This document shows positions 26,424 through 34,859 of a DNA stretch of 64,000 nt, piece by piece. Source of the DNA: Cupriavidus gilardii (GTDB taxonomy: Bacteria > Pseudomonadota > Gammaproteobacteria > Burkholderiales > Burkholderiaceae); assembly GCF_013314895.1 (NCBI RefSeq), contig NZ_JABTYE010000020.1:38569-102568 (forward strand), in the 5' to 3' direction. The translations under genes and the position numbers were made by a program. The notes beneath the pieces are model-generated. The model saw nothing but the letters and a program-made list of their open reading frames with translations, searched no databases and had not been told where the DNA came from. Within the stretch, counting starts at the first letter, position 1; every line of letters begins with the position of its first letter.

Positions 26424-28502
26424 CTAGAAGCGGGCTTCCCGGGACCGGCTCGCCAGCTCCGGCGGCCCGATCTCGAAGCGTCCGCGGCCAGCGTCCTTGG
26501 CGCGGTACAGCAGCGCATCGGCCTCCTTGGCCAGCTGCTGCCACGTGATCGGGCCGCCCTGGTACAGCGCGATGCCGATGCTGACATTGACGTCGACAAA
26601 GGCGCCTTCGATGAAGAAGCGGCGGCCGACCGAATGCAGGATCGCGCCGGCGACGCGCACCGCGACATCGGGCCGGTCGATGTCCTCCATCACGATGGCG
26701 AACTCGTCTCCGCCCAGGCGCGCCACCGCGTCGCGCTCGCGCACGCAGCGCTGCACCCGCTTGGCAAAGCTCTGCAGCAGCTGGTCGCCGGCCGCGTGGC
26801 CGTAGACGTCGTTGACCGCCTTGAAGCGGTCCATGTCGAGGTACAGCAGTGCCATCAGGCGATCCTGCGAGCGGCTGCGAGCCATCGCCTCGGCGAGCCG
26901 CGTCTCGAAGGCGCTGCGGTTCAGCAGCTGCGTCAGGTGATCGAGGCGCGAGATCTGCGCCAGCCGCAGCGTCTCGAGCTTGCGCGCGGTGATGTCCTGC
27001 ACATGGACATGGACGCCCTCGACGCGGCTGCCGTCGGCGCTCCATTCGGGACGGAAATTGGTCTCGGTGCAGTGATAGTCCGGATCGTGAAACTCGGTCT
27101 CGAAGGTGACCGCGGTCCCGGCCAGTGCCTGCTGCAGGTAGGGCTGGATGCGGGCGTAGCGCGCCTCGCCCAGCAGTTCGCGCAGCGTCATGCCGCGCAG
27201 CTGGTCCAGCGGGATGCCGAAGGTGCGCTCGTAGGCGAGGTTGTTGAAGACGTAGCGCTCGTCGGTGTCGATGAAGGCGAGCAGCGAGGGCAGGGTGTCG
27301 GTGACCGCGCGCAGGCGCGCCTCGCTGCGGTGCAGCTGCTCGCGCCGCTCGCGCACGTCGCGCATCAGCCGGGCGAAGGCGCGCGCCAGCACGCCGATCT
27401 CGTCGTGGCGATGGGTCGACAGCCGCTCATAGGCCGACAGGTCCCGCGCGCTGTCGCGCACCACGCGCCGCAATTGCGCCAGCGGCGCGAACATCCAGTG
27501 GACCGCGAACCAGTTCAGCATCGCCACCATCGCGACCGCGACCGCGGACCACAGCAGGAAGCGCTGCTGCATCGCGTGCAGGGGCTGGAAGGCCTCCTTG
27601 GCCGGCAGCACCGCGACCAGTTCCCAGCCGGTCGTCGCCATCAAATAGCGTGCGATCACCGGCTCGCGCGGCGTCAGGAATTCGAAGGTGGCCGGATGCG
27701 CCTGCACGCCGCAGGTCTCGCCCTGCGCGCGCGCCGGCCGTCCCACCTGCTGCTGCAGCCGGTGCTGGACGTAGACCGGCTGTGGCCCGGCAGAGACCAG
27801 GCAATAGAAACCGGTGCTGCCGATCGGGCTGTGCGGCACCTCCACCAGGAAGTTCGAGCGCGCCATGTCGATCCATCCGCCCACCAGTCCGAGGAAGGTC
27901 TTGTCGTCCGAGACGATCGGCACGGCCAGCAGCACGCCGACCGAACCGTCGGCCCGCGCCCGGATCGGCGGGCTGATCACCGGCGCCAGCGTGCGCGCGG
28001 CCTCGCGAAAGTAAGTGCGATCCGCGACCGACACCACGGTGCCGTCGCGGGCCAGCAGCATGCCTTTGGCGTCGACCACGACGGCGCTGTTGAAGGTGCC
28101 GGGAATCGGCAGCGCACGGCTGAGCATGGCCTGCAGCTCGGCTCGCGGCGCATCCATCTTCGTGCTGAATTGCGGGGCCAGGTGTTCGAGCAGGACCAGG
28201 CGGTCGGTGACCGCCGAGTCGAGCTGCTCCGCCGTCAGCTTGACCACCGAATCCTGCTGGGCCTGCAGTGCGTCACGCAGGTCGGCATGGGCCGATTGCA
28301 GCGAGCCGACCACAATGGCGGCACCGAGCACGGTTGACAGACCGGCCGTGACCAGCGCGATGCGGGTCGTCAACGACAGCGCGAAACGCGGACGACGCGA
28401 CTGTGGCGCAGCAGCCTGCGCGCGGCGATCGTCGTTCGGTGTGTCGTGCGGTCCTTTCTGCGGTGCGTTGGGCGAGGCGTCGAGCAAGGGGGGACGGTGC
28501 AT
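26424..28502 (-). CDS. Membrane diguanylate cyclase (Cache-HAMP-PAS-GGDEF)
   Basis: About 692 residues. Two membrane segments (near 45-65 and 325-345) bracket a large periplasmic sensor of dCache type (AVVVDAKGMLLARDG, DRTYFREA). HAMP, a PAS domain (RLRAVTDTLPSLLAFIDTDERY) and a C-terminal GGDEF domain follow. GGDEF is intact (VARLGGDEFAIV), with an RxxD inhibitory site (RERD) five residues upstream. It should synthesise cyclic-di-GMP in response to an extracellular ligand. The frame opens with TTG at 28514; I choose the ATG at 28502. It is divergent from the GGDEF-EAL gene, so the two opposing activities share a control region. Confidence 0.92.
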   Translation of the reverse strand: MHRPPLLDASPNAPQKGPHDTPNDDRRAQAAAPQSRRPRFALSLTTRIALVTAGLSTVLGAAIVVGSLQSAHADLRDALQAQQDSVVKLTAEQLDSAVTDRLVLLEHLAPQFSTKMDAPRAELQAMLSRALPIPGTFNSAVVVDAKGMLLARDGTVVSVADRTYFREAARTLAPVISPPIRARADGSVGVLLAVPIVSDDKTFLGLVGGWIDMARSNFLVEVPHSPIGSTGFYCLVSAGPQPVYVQHRLQQQVGRPARAQGETCGVQAHPATFEFLTPREPVIARYLMATTGWELVAVLPAKEAFQPLHAMQQRFLLWSAVAVAMVAMLNWFAVHWMFAPLAQLRRVVRDSARDLSAYERLSTHRHDEIGVLARAFARLMRDVRERREQLHRSEARLRAVTDTLPSLLAFIDTDERYVFNNLAYERTFGIPLDQLRGMTLRELLGEARYARIQPYLQQALAGTAVTFETEFHDPDYHCTETNFRPEWSADGSRVEGVHVHVQDITARKLETLRLAQISRLDHLTQLLNRSAFETRLAEAMARSRSQDRLMALLYLDMDRFKAVNDVYGHAAGDQLLQSFAKRVQRCVRERDAVARLGGDEFAIVMEDIDRPDVAVRVAGAILHSVGRRFFIEGAFVDVNVSIGIALYQGGPITWQQLAKEADALLYRAKDAGRGRFEIGPPELASRSREARF

Positions 28503-28628
28503 GCGTGCCCGCAAGGGCGTTCCCCGGGGTCGGCGGGTTCCGTAGGCGTCACCGTATCACATCGAGCGGCATGGTGCGAGTAGCGGCCCTCGGGGGCTGG
28601 CGGCTGTCGCAAAGTGCACTGCGCGCGG

Positions 28629-28634
28629 TATAGT
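28629..28634 (+). promoter_or_regulatory. Putative -10 for the GGDEF-EAL gene
   Basis: TATAGT preceded by a weak TGTCGC-like -35. It predicts transcription starting near 28641, which rules against the in-frame GTG at 28642 as start and favours the ATG at 28744. Confidence 0.5.
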
Positions 28635-28743
28635 CCAAGCCGTGATCCGAGCCTGGACGCCAGCGGCATCGGTGCCGGTCACGACCCTGGCGCCACGCTG
28701 CGGCGCTCCAATCCAGGCCGCCCCGGCCCGCTTTGCTATTGCG

Positions 28744-31575
28744 ATGAAATTGCCTTCGCTTCCTCCCGCCGTCCTGGCTCTGCTGGTCGTGGCCGCCGGC
28801 GCCTGCGTCACCGCGGTGGCCGCCGTGCAGACCGCCGCGTGGAGCGAGCGGGCCGCCACGCAGCGGCTCGATGCGATGCTGGCGGCGAGCGTGATGGCGG
28901 TGCGTCAGCGGCTCGATACCGGCGAGCGTCTGCTGCGCGGGGCCAGCGGCCTGCTGGCGGCGCATCCCGAAACCACGCGCGACCAATGGCGGGCCTATAT
29001 GCTCGGCACGCAAGTCGACGATCTGCCGCCAGGCATCCATTCGGTCGGCTTTGCCAGATTGACCGAGGCGTCCGGCCTGGACGCGCTGATCGATTCGGTC
29101 CGCGCCGACGGCCTTCCCGCCTTCGATGTGTTTCCGCGCGGCGAGCGCGAGGTCTACGCGCCGGGCGTCTATGTCGAGCCCTTCGCCGGCCGCACCCTCG
29201 GCGCGCTCGGCTTCGACCATCTGTCCGAGCCGGCACGCCGCGCCGCGGCCGAAGCGGCGCGCGACGCGATGCAGGCCCGCATGACATCGCGCGTGACGCT
29301 GCTGCGCGAGGCGCATCGCAGCGTCGCGCCGCAGGGCACGGTGCTGTACCTGCCGGTCTACCGCAACGGCATGCCGCTCAACGCGGTGGAAGAGCGCCGG
29401 CAGGCCCTGCTCGGCTATGTCTATGCCGCCTTCCGGCTCGGCGATCTGCTGGCCGACGCCGCCGCCATTCATGGCGGCAAGCTGTCCCTGTCGCTGTATC
29501 AGGGGCGCCCCGCCGGCGCAGCCAACACGTTGCTGCTGGCCCGCGCGGGCGGCGAGGCGGCACCGCGCACGCATACCCATCCGCTGCGCCAGCTCGACCG
29601 GGAGATGTCGTTCGGCGGCCAGGTCTGGACCGTACGCGCCACTACGCTGCCGGCCTTCGAGGACGGGGGTCCGGGACAGCCGGTACCGCTGGTGACCGCC
29701 GGCGGGGCGCTCGGCACCGGGCTGCTCGGCTGGCTGGTGTGGCACCTGGCCGTGCGGCGCCGCACGGCCGAACGCGCCAGGCAGTCGGCCGACGTGGTGG
29801 CGCAGCGGCATGCCCGCCTGCTCGATCACGCGCCGATCTGCGTGATTGCTTTCGACCGGCACGGCACGATCACCTCGATCAACCGGCCCGGCGAGCAGAT
29901 GCTGTGGTATCAGGCGCACGAGCTGGTCGGACGCATCCCGTACAGCGCGCTGCACGAGCCCGGCGAACTGGCCGCGCGTGCTCGCGCGTTGTCCGCCGAG
30001 CTTGGCCAGCCGGTGGCGCCCGGCTTCGACGCGCTGATCGCCAAGCCGCGTCTGGGTCTGGTCGACGAACACACCTGGCACTACGTCCGCAAGGGCGGCT
30101 CCATGCTGCCGGTGCAATTGACGCTGTTGCCGCTGCCGGGGACGGGGCCGGAGGGCGGCCTCGGCAAGCACCCGGGCCAACCCGAGCAGGATGGTACCGG
30201 CGGCTATCTGGCGATCGCGCACGATCTGACCGAGCGGCGGCGCGCCGATGCCTATATCGATCACCTCGCGCACCACGACACGCTGACCGGCCTGCCCAAC
30301 CGCGACTACCTGAGCGGGCGCGCCGACGCGTTGCTGCAGGCGATCGGCGCCCGTGACGGACGGGTCGCGCTGCTGCTGATCGATCTGGACCAGTTCAAGC
30401 GCATCAACGATTCGCTGGGACACCACGTCGGCGACGACGTGCTGCGCACGATGGCCGACCGGCTGCGCGCCGCCGTGCGCCGTGCCGATCTGGCGGCGCG
30501 GATGGATGGCGATGAGTTCGCCGTGGTGTTGACCGATATTGCCGACGAAAGCGAGGCGGAACTGGCGGCGGCCAAGATCGTGGCGCGGCTTTCCGAGGAG
30601 TTGCGCTTGGGCGGGGTGCGGCTGCGCGTCACGCCGTCGATCGGCATGGCGCTGTTCCCGACCGACGGCAATACCGTCGCCGATCTGCTGCAAGGCGCCG
30701 ACGCGGCGCTGCATGCGGCCAAGCAGGGCGGCCGCGCGCAGGTGCGCCGCTTCTCGCGTGACATGAAGGAGGCGTCGCTGGCCCGCTTCACCATCGAAGG
30801 CATGCTCAGGCGCGCCCTGGTGGAGCAGGAATTCACGCTGCGCTATCAGCCGCTGGTCGACACCGCCAGCCAGCGCATCGTCGGCGTCGAGACGCTGATC
30901 TCGTGGCATACCCCCGAGCGCGGCGCGATGCAGCCGGCCCAGTTCATCCCGATCGCCGAGCAGTGCGGGCTGATCGTGCCGATCAGTGAATGGGTGTTGG
31001 CAACCGCGTGCCGCGAGATTCAGACGCTGCGGATGCGCACCGGCATCGATCTGGAGGTTGCGGTCAATATTTCGCCGCCGCATCTGCAGCAGGCCGACTT
31101 CCCCGCGCTGGTCGACCGCTGCCTGCGCGAAAGCGGCCTGCCGGCACGCAATCTGGCGATCGAAGTCACCGAGGGCATCCTGATCGAAGGCACGCCGCAA
31201 ACCATCGAGGCGTTCCGCGGCATTCGGGCGCTCGGCGTGGGCCTGTCGATCGATGACTTCGGCACCGGATATTCGGGGTTGAGCTATCTGACACGGCTGC
31301 CGATCAACAAGCTGAAGATCGACCGCTCCTTCGTCGCCAATCTGGCCGACGCCAACGGCAATGGCGAGGACCGTGCCGTGGTGGCGGCGATCATCGCGCT
31401 GGGTCATCAGCTGCGTCTGCAGGTGGTGGCCGAAGGCGTGGAAACCGCCGACCAGTTCCGCTTCCTGCGGGAGCAGGGCTGCGATGCCGTGCAAGGCTTC
31501 CTGTTCGGCGCCGGCGTGCCGCTGGCGGAGCTGATTGCGCGCTGCGAGCGGGGGGTGAACGTGCAAACGGTCTAG
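28744..31575 (+). CDS. CHASE-PAS-GGDEF-EAL cyclic-di-GMP protein
   Basis: 943 residues. A membrane segment at the N-terminus, a CHASE-type periplasmic domain ([34 protein letters not shown]), a second membrane segment ([20 protein letters not shown]), a PAS domain, GGDEF and EAL. The GGDEF motif is degenerate ([12 protein letters not shown], first Gly replaced by Asp), while an RxxD site is retained. In the EAL domain the name motif reads ETL, but [20 protein letters not shown] and EGVET are all present, so phosphodiesterase activity is likely. Net role is probably cyclic-di-GMP breakdown with a regulatory GGDEF; unproven. A copy of the 16-mer lies 19 bp after the stop. Confidence 0.92.
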   Translation: MKLPSLPPAVLALLVVAAGACVTAVAAVQTAAWSERAATQRLDAMLAASVMAVRQRLDTGERLLRGASGLLAAHPETTRDQWRAYMLGTQVDDLPPGIHSVGFARLTEASGLDALIDSVRADGLPAFDVFPRGEREVYAPGVYVEPFAGRTLGALGFDHLSEPARRAAAEAARDAMQARMTSRVTLLREAHRSVAPQGTVLYLPVYRNGMPLNAVEERRQALLGYVYAAFRLGDLLADAAAIHGGKLSLSLYQGRPAGAANTLLLARAGGEAAPRTHTHPLRQLDREMSFGGQVWTVRATTLPAFEDGGPGQPVPLVTAGGALGTGLLGWLVWHLAVRRRTAERARQSADVVAQRHARLLDHAPICVIAFDRHGTITSINRPGEQMLWYQAHELVGRIPYSALHEPGELAARARALSAELGQPVAPGFDALIAKPRLGLVDEHTWHYVRKGGSMLPVQLTLLPLPGTGPEGGLGKHPGQPEQDGTGGYLAIAHDLTERRRADAYIDHLAHHDTLTGLPNRDYLSGRADALLQAIGARDGRVALLLIDLDQFKRINDSLGHHVGDDVLRTMADRLRAAVRRADLAARMDGDEFAVVLTDIADESEAELAAAKIVARLSEELRLGGVRLRVTPSIGMALFPTDGNTVADLLQGADAALHAAKQGGRAQVRRFSRDMKEASLARFTIEGMLRRALVEQEFTLRYQPLVDTASQRIVGVETLISWHTPERGAMQPAQFIPIAEQCGLIVPISEWVLATACREIQTLRMRTGIDLEVAVNISPPHLQQADFPALVDRCLRESGLPARNLAIEVTEGILIEGTPQTIEAFRGIRALGVGLSIDDFGTGYSGLSYLTRLPINKLKIDRSFVANLADANGNGEDRAVVAAIIALGHQLRLQVVAEGVETADQFRFLREQGCDAVQGFLFGAGVPLAELIARCERGVNVQTV

Positions 31576-31593
31576 GGCCGGGTCGATCCGGTC

Positions 31594-31609
31594 CGCAGAA
31601 ACGGGTACG
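31594..31609 (+). repeat. Dispersed 16-mer, last copy
   Basis: Exact CGCAGAAACGGGTACG, 19 bp after the stop codon of the GGDEF-EAL gene. Confidence 0.95.
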
Positions 31610-31657
31610 TTTCCTCGTTGGGGCGCTCGTTGCGGTGTCCGCTCGCCGCGACGGGAC

Positions 31658-31687
31658 AAAAAAAGAAGCCGCCAGTTGCCTGGCGGC
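31658..31687 (-). terminator. Rho-independent terminator pointing left
   Basis: Stem GCCGCCAG-TTGC-CTGGCGGC with CTTCTTTTTTTG following on the minus strand. No minus-strand gene lies to its right for more than 1 kb, so it may serve the small element next to it, or the plus-strand GGDEF-EAL transcript as a simple hairpin. Confidence 0.6.
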
Positions 31688-31706
31688 TCGTCGGGAATGC
31701 GTCGGA

Positions 31707-31800
31707 GGGGTCAATTAACTCTGGCGCAGACCAGAGTTTAATTTCACTTAAGGCGTTTTGTCACTGCTTGTAATATTTACCCTTTCCGTTGTGGGGTCAA
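31707..31800. mobile_element. Small AT-rich element between GGGGTCAA direct repeats (possible MITE/REP-type remnant)
   Basis: 94 bp bounded by the same 8-mer GGGGTCAA (31707-31714 and 31793-31800) with much lower GC than its surroundings. Near the left end is a near-perfect palindrome, AACTCTGG-CGCAGA-CCAGAGTT, extended by ATT/AAT. It encodes nothing. The form suggests a non-autonomous mobile remnant, but no transposase is nearby. Confidence 0.5.
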
Positions 31801-31986
31801 GCTGATGCCATCGTGCAACAGTTGCGCCCTTACATCGCCTTACATCGCCCTACATCGGCCACCTTGGCTTCCCGGTCGCGCCCGCAGACGATGCGCATGT
31901 CCGAAAACGGCTTGCCATTGGCGGCCTGCGGGCGTCAAATCCGCGCATCCGCCTCCCAGCCGGTCACCACCGCGCCCATTCCACTC

Positions 31987-32898
31987 ATGACTGCCGCCGA
32001 TTTCATCCGCCTGCTCTCGCTGTCCGCCATCTGGGGCGCCAGCTTCCTGTTCATCCGTGTCGGCGCCCCGGTGCTCGGCCCGCTCACCGCAGCCTTCGTC
32101 CGCGTTGTGATCGGTGCGCTGGCGTTGGCCGCCATCCTGGCCGTGCTCCGTGTTCGCTGGGACATGCGCGGCAAATGGACCCGCGTGATGGTGCTGGGCG
32201 CCATCAATTCCGGCATCCCTTTCGTCATGTACTCGATCGCCGCGCTGTGGCTGCCGGCCGGCTATTCGGCGGTGTTCAACGCGATGACGCCGCTAATGGG
32301 CGTGCTGATCGGCGCGCTGTTCTTTGCCGAGCGCATGACGCTGGCCAAGGCCGCGGGCGTACTGATCGGTGTGGCGGGCGTGGCGGTATTGACGCGAACC
32401 GGCCCGGTCGCGTTCAGCGTTGAAGTGCTCCTCGGGGCCCTCGCTTGCCTTGCCGCAACCGCCTGCTACGGCCTGGCAGGCTTTCTGACGCGCCGCTGGA
32501 TCGGCCAGCAGGGCGGGCTCGATGCGCGGCTGGTGGCGTCGGGAAGCATGGTCGGTGCGACGCTGTTCCTGCTGCCGTTTTGCATCGGGGCGCTGGTCCA
32601 GGAGAACACGCTGCCGGCGGCAAGCGCCGGCGTTTGGGCGGCAATGGCGGCGCTGGGCATCGTCTGTACTGCGCTGGCCTACATCCTCTATTTCCGGCTG
32701 ATCGCCGATATCGGGCCGGTGCGCGCGCTCAGCGTGACGTTTCTGATTCCGCCGTTCGGGATCGTGTGGGGCGCCGTGTTTCTCGGCGAGTCGCTGTCCT
32801 GGGCGCACGCGGTGGGTGGGGCGCTGATCGGAGTGGCGTTGTGGCTGGTGTTGAGGCCGGCGACGGTGCCGGCGGTGCCGGCCGCGGGACGGCCGTGA
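31987..32898 (+). CDS. EamA/DMT-family transporter
   Basis: 303 residues with ten hydrophobic segments forming two EamA repeats. The first begins AADFIRLLSLSAIWGASFLFIRVGAP; the second includes ALGIVCTALAYILYFRLI and PPFGIVWGAVFLGESLSWAHAVGGALI, both characteristic. A drug/metabolite exporter whose substrate cannot be predicted. The ATG at 31987 matches the usual N-terminus; the frame continues upstream through the AT-rich element and through three 10-bp TTACATCGCC-type repeats (31830-31859), which I treat as non-coding. Confidence 0.92.
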   Translation: MTAADFIRLLSLSAIWGASFLFIRVGAPVLGPLTAAFVRVVIGALALAAILAVLRVRWDMRGKWTRVMVLGAINSGIPFVMYSIAALWLPAGYSAVFNAMTPLMGVLIGALFFAERMTLAKAAGVLIGVAGVAVLTRTGPVAFSVEVLLGALACLAATACYGLAGFLTRRWIGQQGGLDARLVASGSMVGATLFLLPFCIGALVQENTLPAASAGVWAAMAALGIVCTALAYILYFRLIADIGPVRALSVTFLIPPFGIVWGAVFLGESLSWAHAVGGALIGVALWLVLRPATVPAVPAAGRP

Positions 32899-32939
32899 TT
32901 TGACGGCGGTGGTGATCGAATGAGGCGGCGTCTGGCCGC

Positions 32940-33230
32940 CTAAGCTGCGGCCGCGCCGGCCCCGCCGTCGTGCGGGCTTGCAAGGCCGGCGGCGACGTTG
33001 TAGCGCTCGCGCACCAGCATGATGACCTTCCGCGCATGCGGCAGATCGCGCACGGCGTCGTCATCACAACGACCGGGGAAGTCGACCTCCGCGCTCCAGT
33101 TGCAGCCGGTATGGTCAGGCCGGTGCACGCAAACCGCGCGCAGCTGGCAATCATGGCAACCCGGCTGCGCGCGCAACTGCCGCGCCAGGATGCGTTTCAG
33201 TTCGGTCAAGGGTTTGAACAGGCGTTCCAT
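32940..33230 (-). CDS. Small Cys-rich protein of unknown function
   Basis: 96 residues, soluble. Cysteines at 25, 28, 34, 43 and 55 (CX2CX5CX8CX11C) with several histidines suggest a metal or iron-sulfur site. The N-terminal helix is basic and the C-terminal region ends Ala/Gly-rich. The ATG at 33230 has GGAG eight bases upstream; upstream codons of the same frame look non-coding. I do not recognise the family. The nearest plausible promoter is a Fur-box promoter about 400 bp upstream (33644-33672), which would make it an iron-responsive gene. Confidence 0.6.
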   Translation of the reverse strand: MERLFKPLTELKRILARQLRAQPGCHDCQLRAVCVHRPDHTGCNWSAEVDFPGRCDDDAVRDLPHARKVIMLVRERYNVAAGLASPHDGGAGAAAA

Positions 33231-33643
33231 CGCGAAGCTCCATCGGGCGGGCCGGCATGGCGAAGCGGCGGACAGCCAGTGGAGGGCGCTCGATGCGCCG
33301 GCGCGGCCAGCGCGCCGGGCGACGGATGTTCCGGCTGCCGCGCCCTGGCCGGGCGCCCGGAAAGACACGCCGTGCCGCAGCACGGCGCCAGGAATAAAAA
33401 GATGGCTTTGCTTGCCGACGGAGTTTTGCGATCAAGAAAGCGGGGTCTGGTTGCTTCCCTGATCCTCCGGCGACTGGCTACTGCCAAACGCTCCGCGGTA
33501 CGGAGCGGTCCCCACAAAAGACGGTTGTCGGACACCGCCAGGCGGCGTCGCGGAATTCGTGCGGCAGCATGGGTGTCGCGCTGCCGGCTGGTCTGGGACT
33601 CGATCCTGATACTCGGGTGTCGGCGTCGTCAGACAGTGATGCG
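33231..33643 (-). other. Gene-free stretch, possible long leader of the Cys-rich gene
   Basis: No credible coding frame on either strand. Contains an inverted repeat GCTCCG-CGGTA-CGGAGC (near 33489-33505) and purine-rich GGAGGATCAGGG on the minus strand. If the Fur-type promoter to the right is used, this would be about 400 nt of untranslated RNA. Confidence 0.45.
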
Positions 33644-33672
33644 ATAGTAAATGAGAATTGATCTCATTACAA
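33644..33672 (-). promoter_or_regulatory. Fur-box promoter reading left
   Basis: On the minus strand TTGTAA (33667-33672), 17 bp, TACTAT (33644-33649). The Fur-like box AATGAGAATTGATCTCATT (plus strand 33650-33668) matches AATGAGAATNATTCTCATT at all but two defined positions and contains the perfect inverted repeat AATGAGA-N5-TCTCATT. It covers the whole spacer, an ideal repressor position. Confidence 0.65.
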
Positions 33673-33835
33673 GGATTGATCGGCAGAGATACTTTTTGTT
33701 ACATCTGGGGCCGACGTGACGGCAGACTCACCAGCGCCGCATATAGCATGTTGACGTGGCACACCGGGCTCGATACCCTTTACCGAACAACTAATCCTCG
33801 AGACCGGCGTGGTTCGTCCATCCGGTGCCTGGGAG

Positions 33836-33861
33836 AAAAAGCCGGCTAAAGCCGGTTTTTT
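33836..33861. terminator. Bidirectional rho-independent terminator just before the NYN gene
   Basis: AAAAAGCCGGC-TAAA-GCCGGTTTTTT: an A-run, a GC-rich stem and a T-run, symmetrical on both strands. It ends 18 bp before the ATG of the NYN gene, leaving almost no room for another promoter, so transcripts reaching that gene should pass through it. Confidence 0.85.
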
Positions 33862-33879
33862 CATTTCCAGGGGACTTCC

Positions 33880-34815
33880 ATGCAGCGAGGGGAAAAGGCG
33901 CCGAGTGCACTACGTACTCGGGTCTATGTGGACGGCTACAACTTTTATTACGGCTGCCTCAAGGGCACTTGCTACAAGTGGCTCGACCTCTACCGACTGT
34001 TCTCGCAACAAGTCATTCCTTCGATCCTTGTGCATCGTGCGGGCGTACCGTGCCGGTGCGAACTGCTGCCGGAAGCAATTCAATACTTCACGGCCCGAAT
34101 CATTGAAACTGCGGCCAAGGCAGCCGATTCAGTCTCTTCGCAGGCACGCTATCACTCGGCATTGCGCAAGCTACATGAGGGGCGCATTCGAATCGTGGAA
34201 GGCTATTACTCGCTTACCAAAGTGAGGATGCCCCGCATCGATGAAGCCTGTCCAGGACGGTGGCCGCGCGACTGCGATCGGGTCGCCCTCTGGAAGCTCG
34301 AGGAAAAGCAGAGCGATGTCAGTCTTGCCCTCCATGCCTATCATGACGCTGTGTCGAATCAGATCGACCAAGCGGTCATTGTGTCGAACGATACGGACTT
34401 GATGCCGGCGCTACGGATGATCCGTGCCCACACCGAAGTGATCGTTGGCCTGGTGATCCCTACGCTCGACGGGCAGCGTTTGCCGAATGCCGATTTGGCA
34501 GCCCATTGTCACTGGGTGCGCCGGCATCTCACCGTCGAAGAACTGGCCGCTTCGCAATTGCCCCGTGTTGTCCATGGCGGAAAAAAGCCGACGATCAAGC
34601 CGGATTCATGGCATGCCCATCCGGAGCTATTCCGTGAAGCATTGCAATTGGCTACTGCGGTCCGGGGCAGCCGGTCGGCGGCGTTCCAGTGGTTCGACGC
34701 ACCCTCACCGCACTTTGGCGGGCAGACCCCTATCAGCGTGATGACGACAGAGGCTGGCCTTCGGCGAGTGATCGGCTACATGCGGCGCTGGACGGCGGAT
34801 CGCGCGCGCTGCTGA
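33880..34815 (+). CDS. NYN-domain nuclease fused to an MbcA/ParS/Xre-type (DUF2384-like) domain
   Basis: 311 residues, soluble. The N-terminal two thirds is a NYN (PIN-like) ribonuclease domain: RVYVDGYNFYYG (Asp18), KQSDVSLALHAYHDA (Asp146) and VIVSNDTDLMPALRM (Asp171, Asp173) give the usual acidic cluster. The last 50 residues (about 250-303) read LATAVRGS..AFQWFDAPSPHFGGQTPISVMT..GLRRVIGYM, closely resembling the C-terminal toxin-binding domain of Xre/MbcA/ParS antitoxins. Both assignments are by eye. No RES-type toxin is adjacent. GC content is visibly lower than in neighbours, suggesting acquisition. AGGGGA lies upstream of the ATG. Family members are expected to cleave RNA; the target is unknown. 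Confidence 0.82.
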   Translation: MQRGEKAPSALRTRVYVDGYNFYYGCLKGTCYKWLDLYRLFSQQVIPSILVHRAGVPCRCELLPEAIQYFTARIIETAAKAADSVSSQARYHSALRKLHEGRIRIVEGYYSLTKVRMPRIDEACPGRWPRDCDRVALWKLEEKQSDVSLALHAYHDAVSNQIDQAVIVSNDTDLMPALRMIRAHTEVIVGLVIPTLDGQRLPNADLAAHCHWVRRHLTVEELAASQLPRVVHGGKKPTIKPDSWHAHPELFREALQLATAVRGSRSAAFQWFDAPSPHFGGQTPISVMTTEAGLRRVIGYMRRWTADRARC

Positions 34816-34819
34816 GACA

Positions 34820-34836
34820 GCCCGGGTAACCCGGGC
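34820..34836. terminator. Hairpin between convergent NYN and asparaginase genes
   Basis: GCCCGG-GTAAC-CCGGGC, immediately after the NYN stop codon. No T-run, so termination is only suggested by position. Confidence 0.4.
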
Positions 34837-34859
34837 CCAAACGCGCCCGCCTCAGCGCC

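Noticed and set aside
24913..27045. 710-residue fusion protein containing fumarase
   Set aside because: The extra N-terminal part is antisense-free but overlaps the opposite reading of the GGDEF gene on the same strand; a good ribosome site and conserved N-terminus place the FumC start at 26319.
28549..31659. 1036-codon minus-strand open frame opposite the GGDEF-EAL gene
   Set aside because: No recognisable domain and codon use of a mirror frame; the plus strand encodes complete CHASE, PAS, GGDEF and EAL domains.
33667..33864. Minus-strand 65-codon frame starting MKKPALAGFF
   Set aside because: The N-terminus is simply the translated terminator hairpin; no ribosome site and no similarity-like composition.
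34389..34815. RES-type toxin next to the DUF2384-like domain
   Set aside because: No second gene exists around the NYN gene; the next gene is a normal asparaginase.
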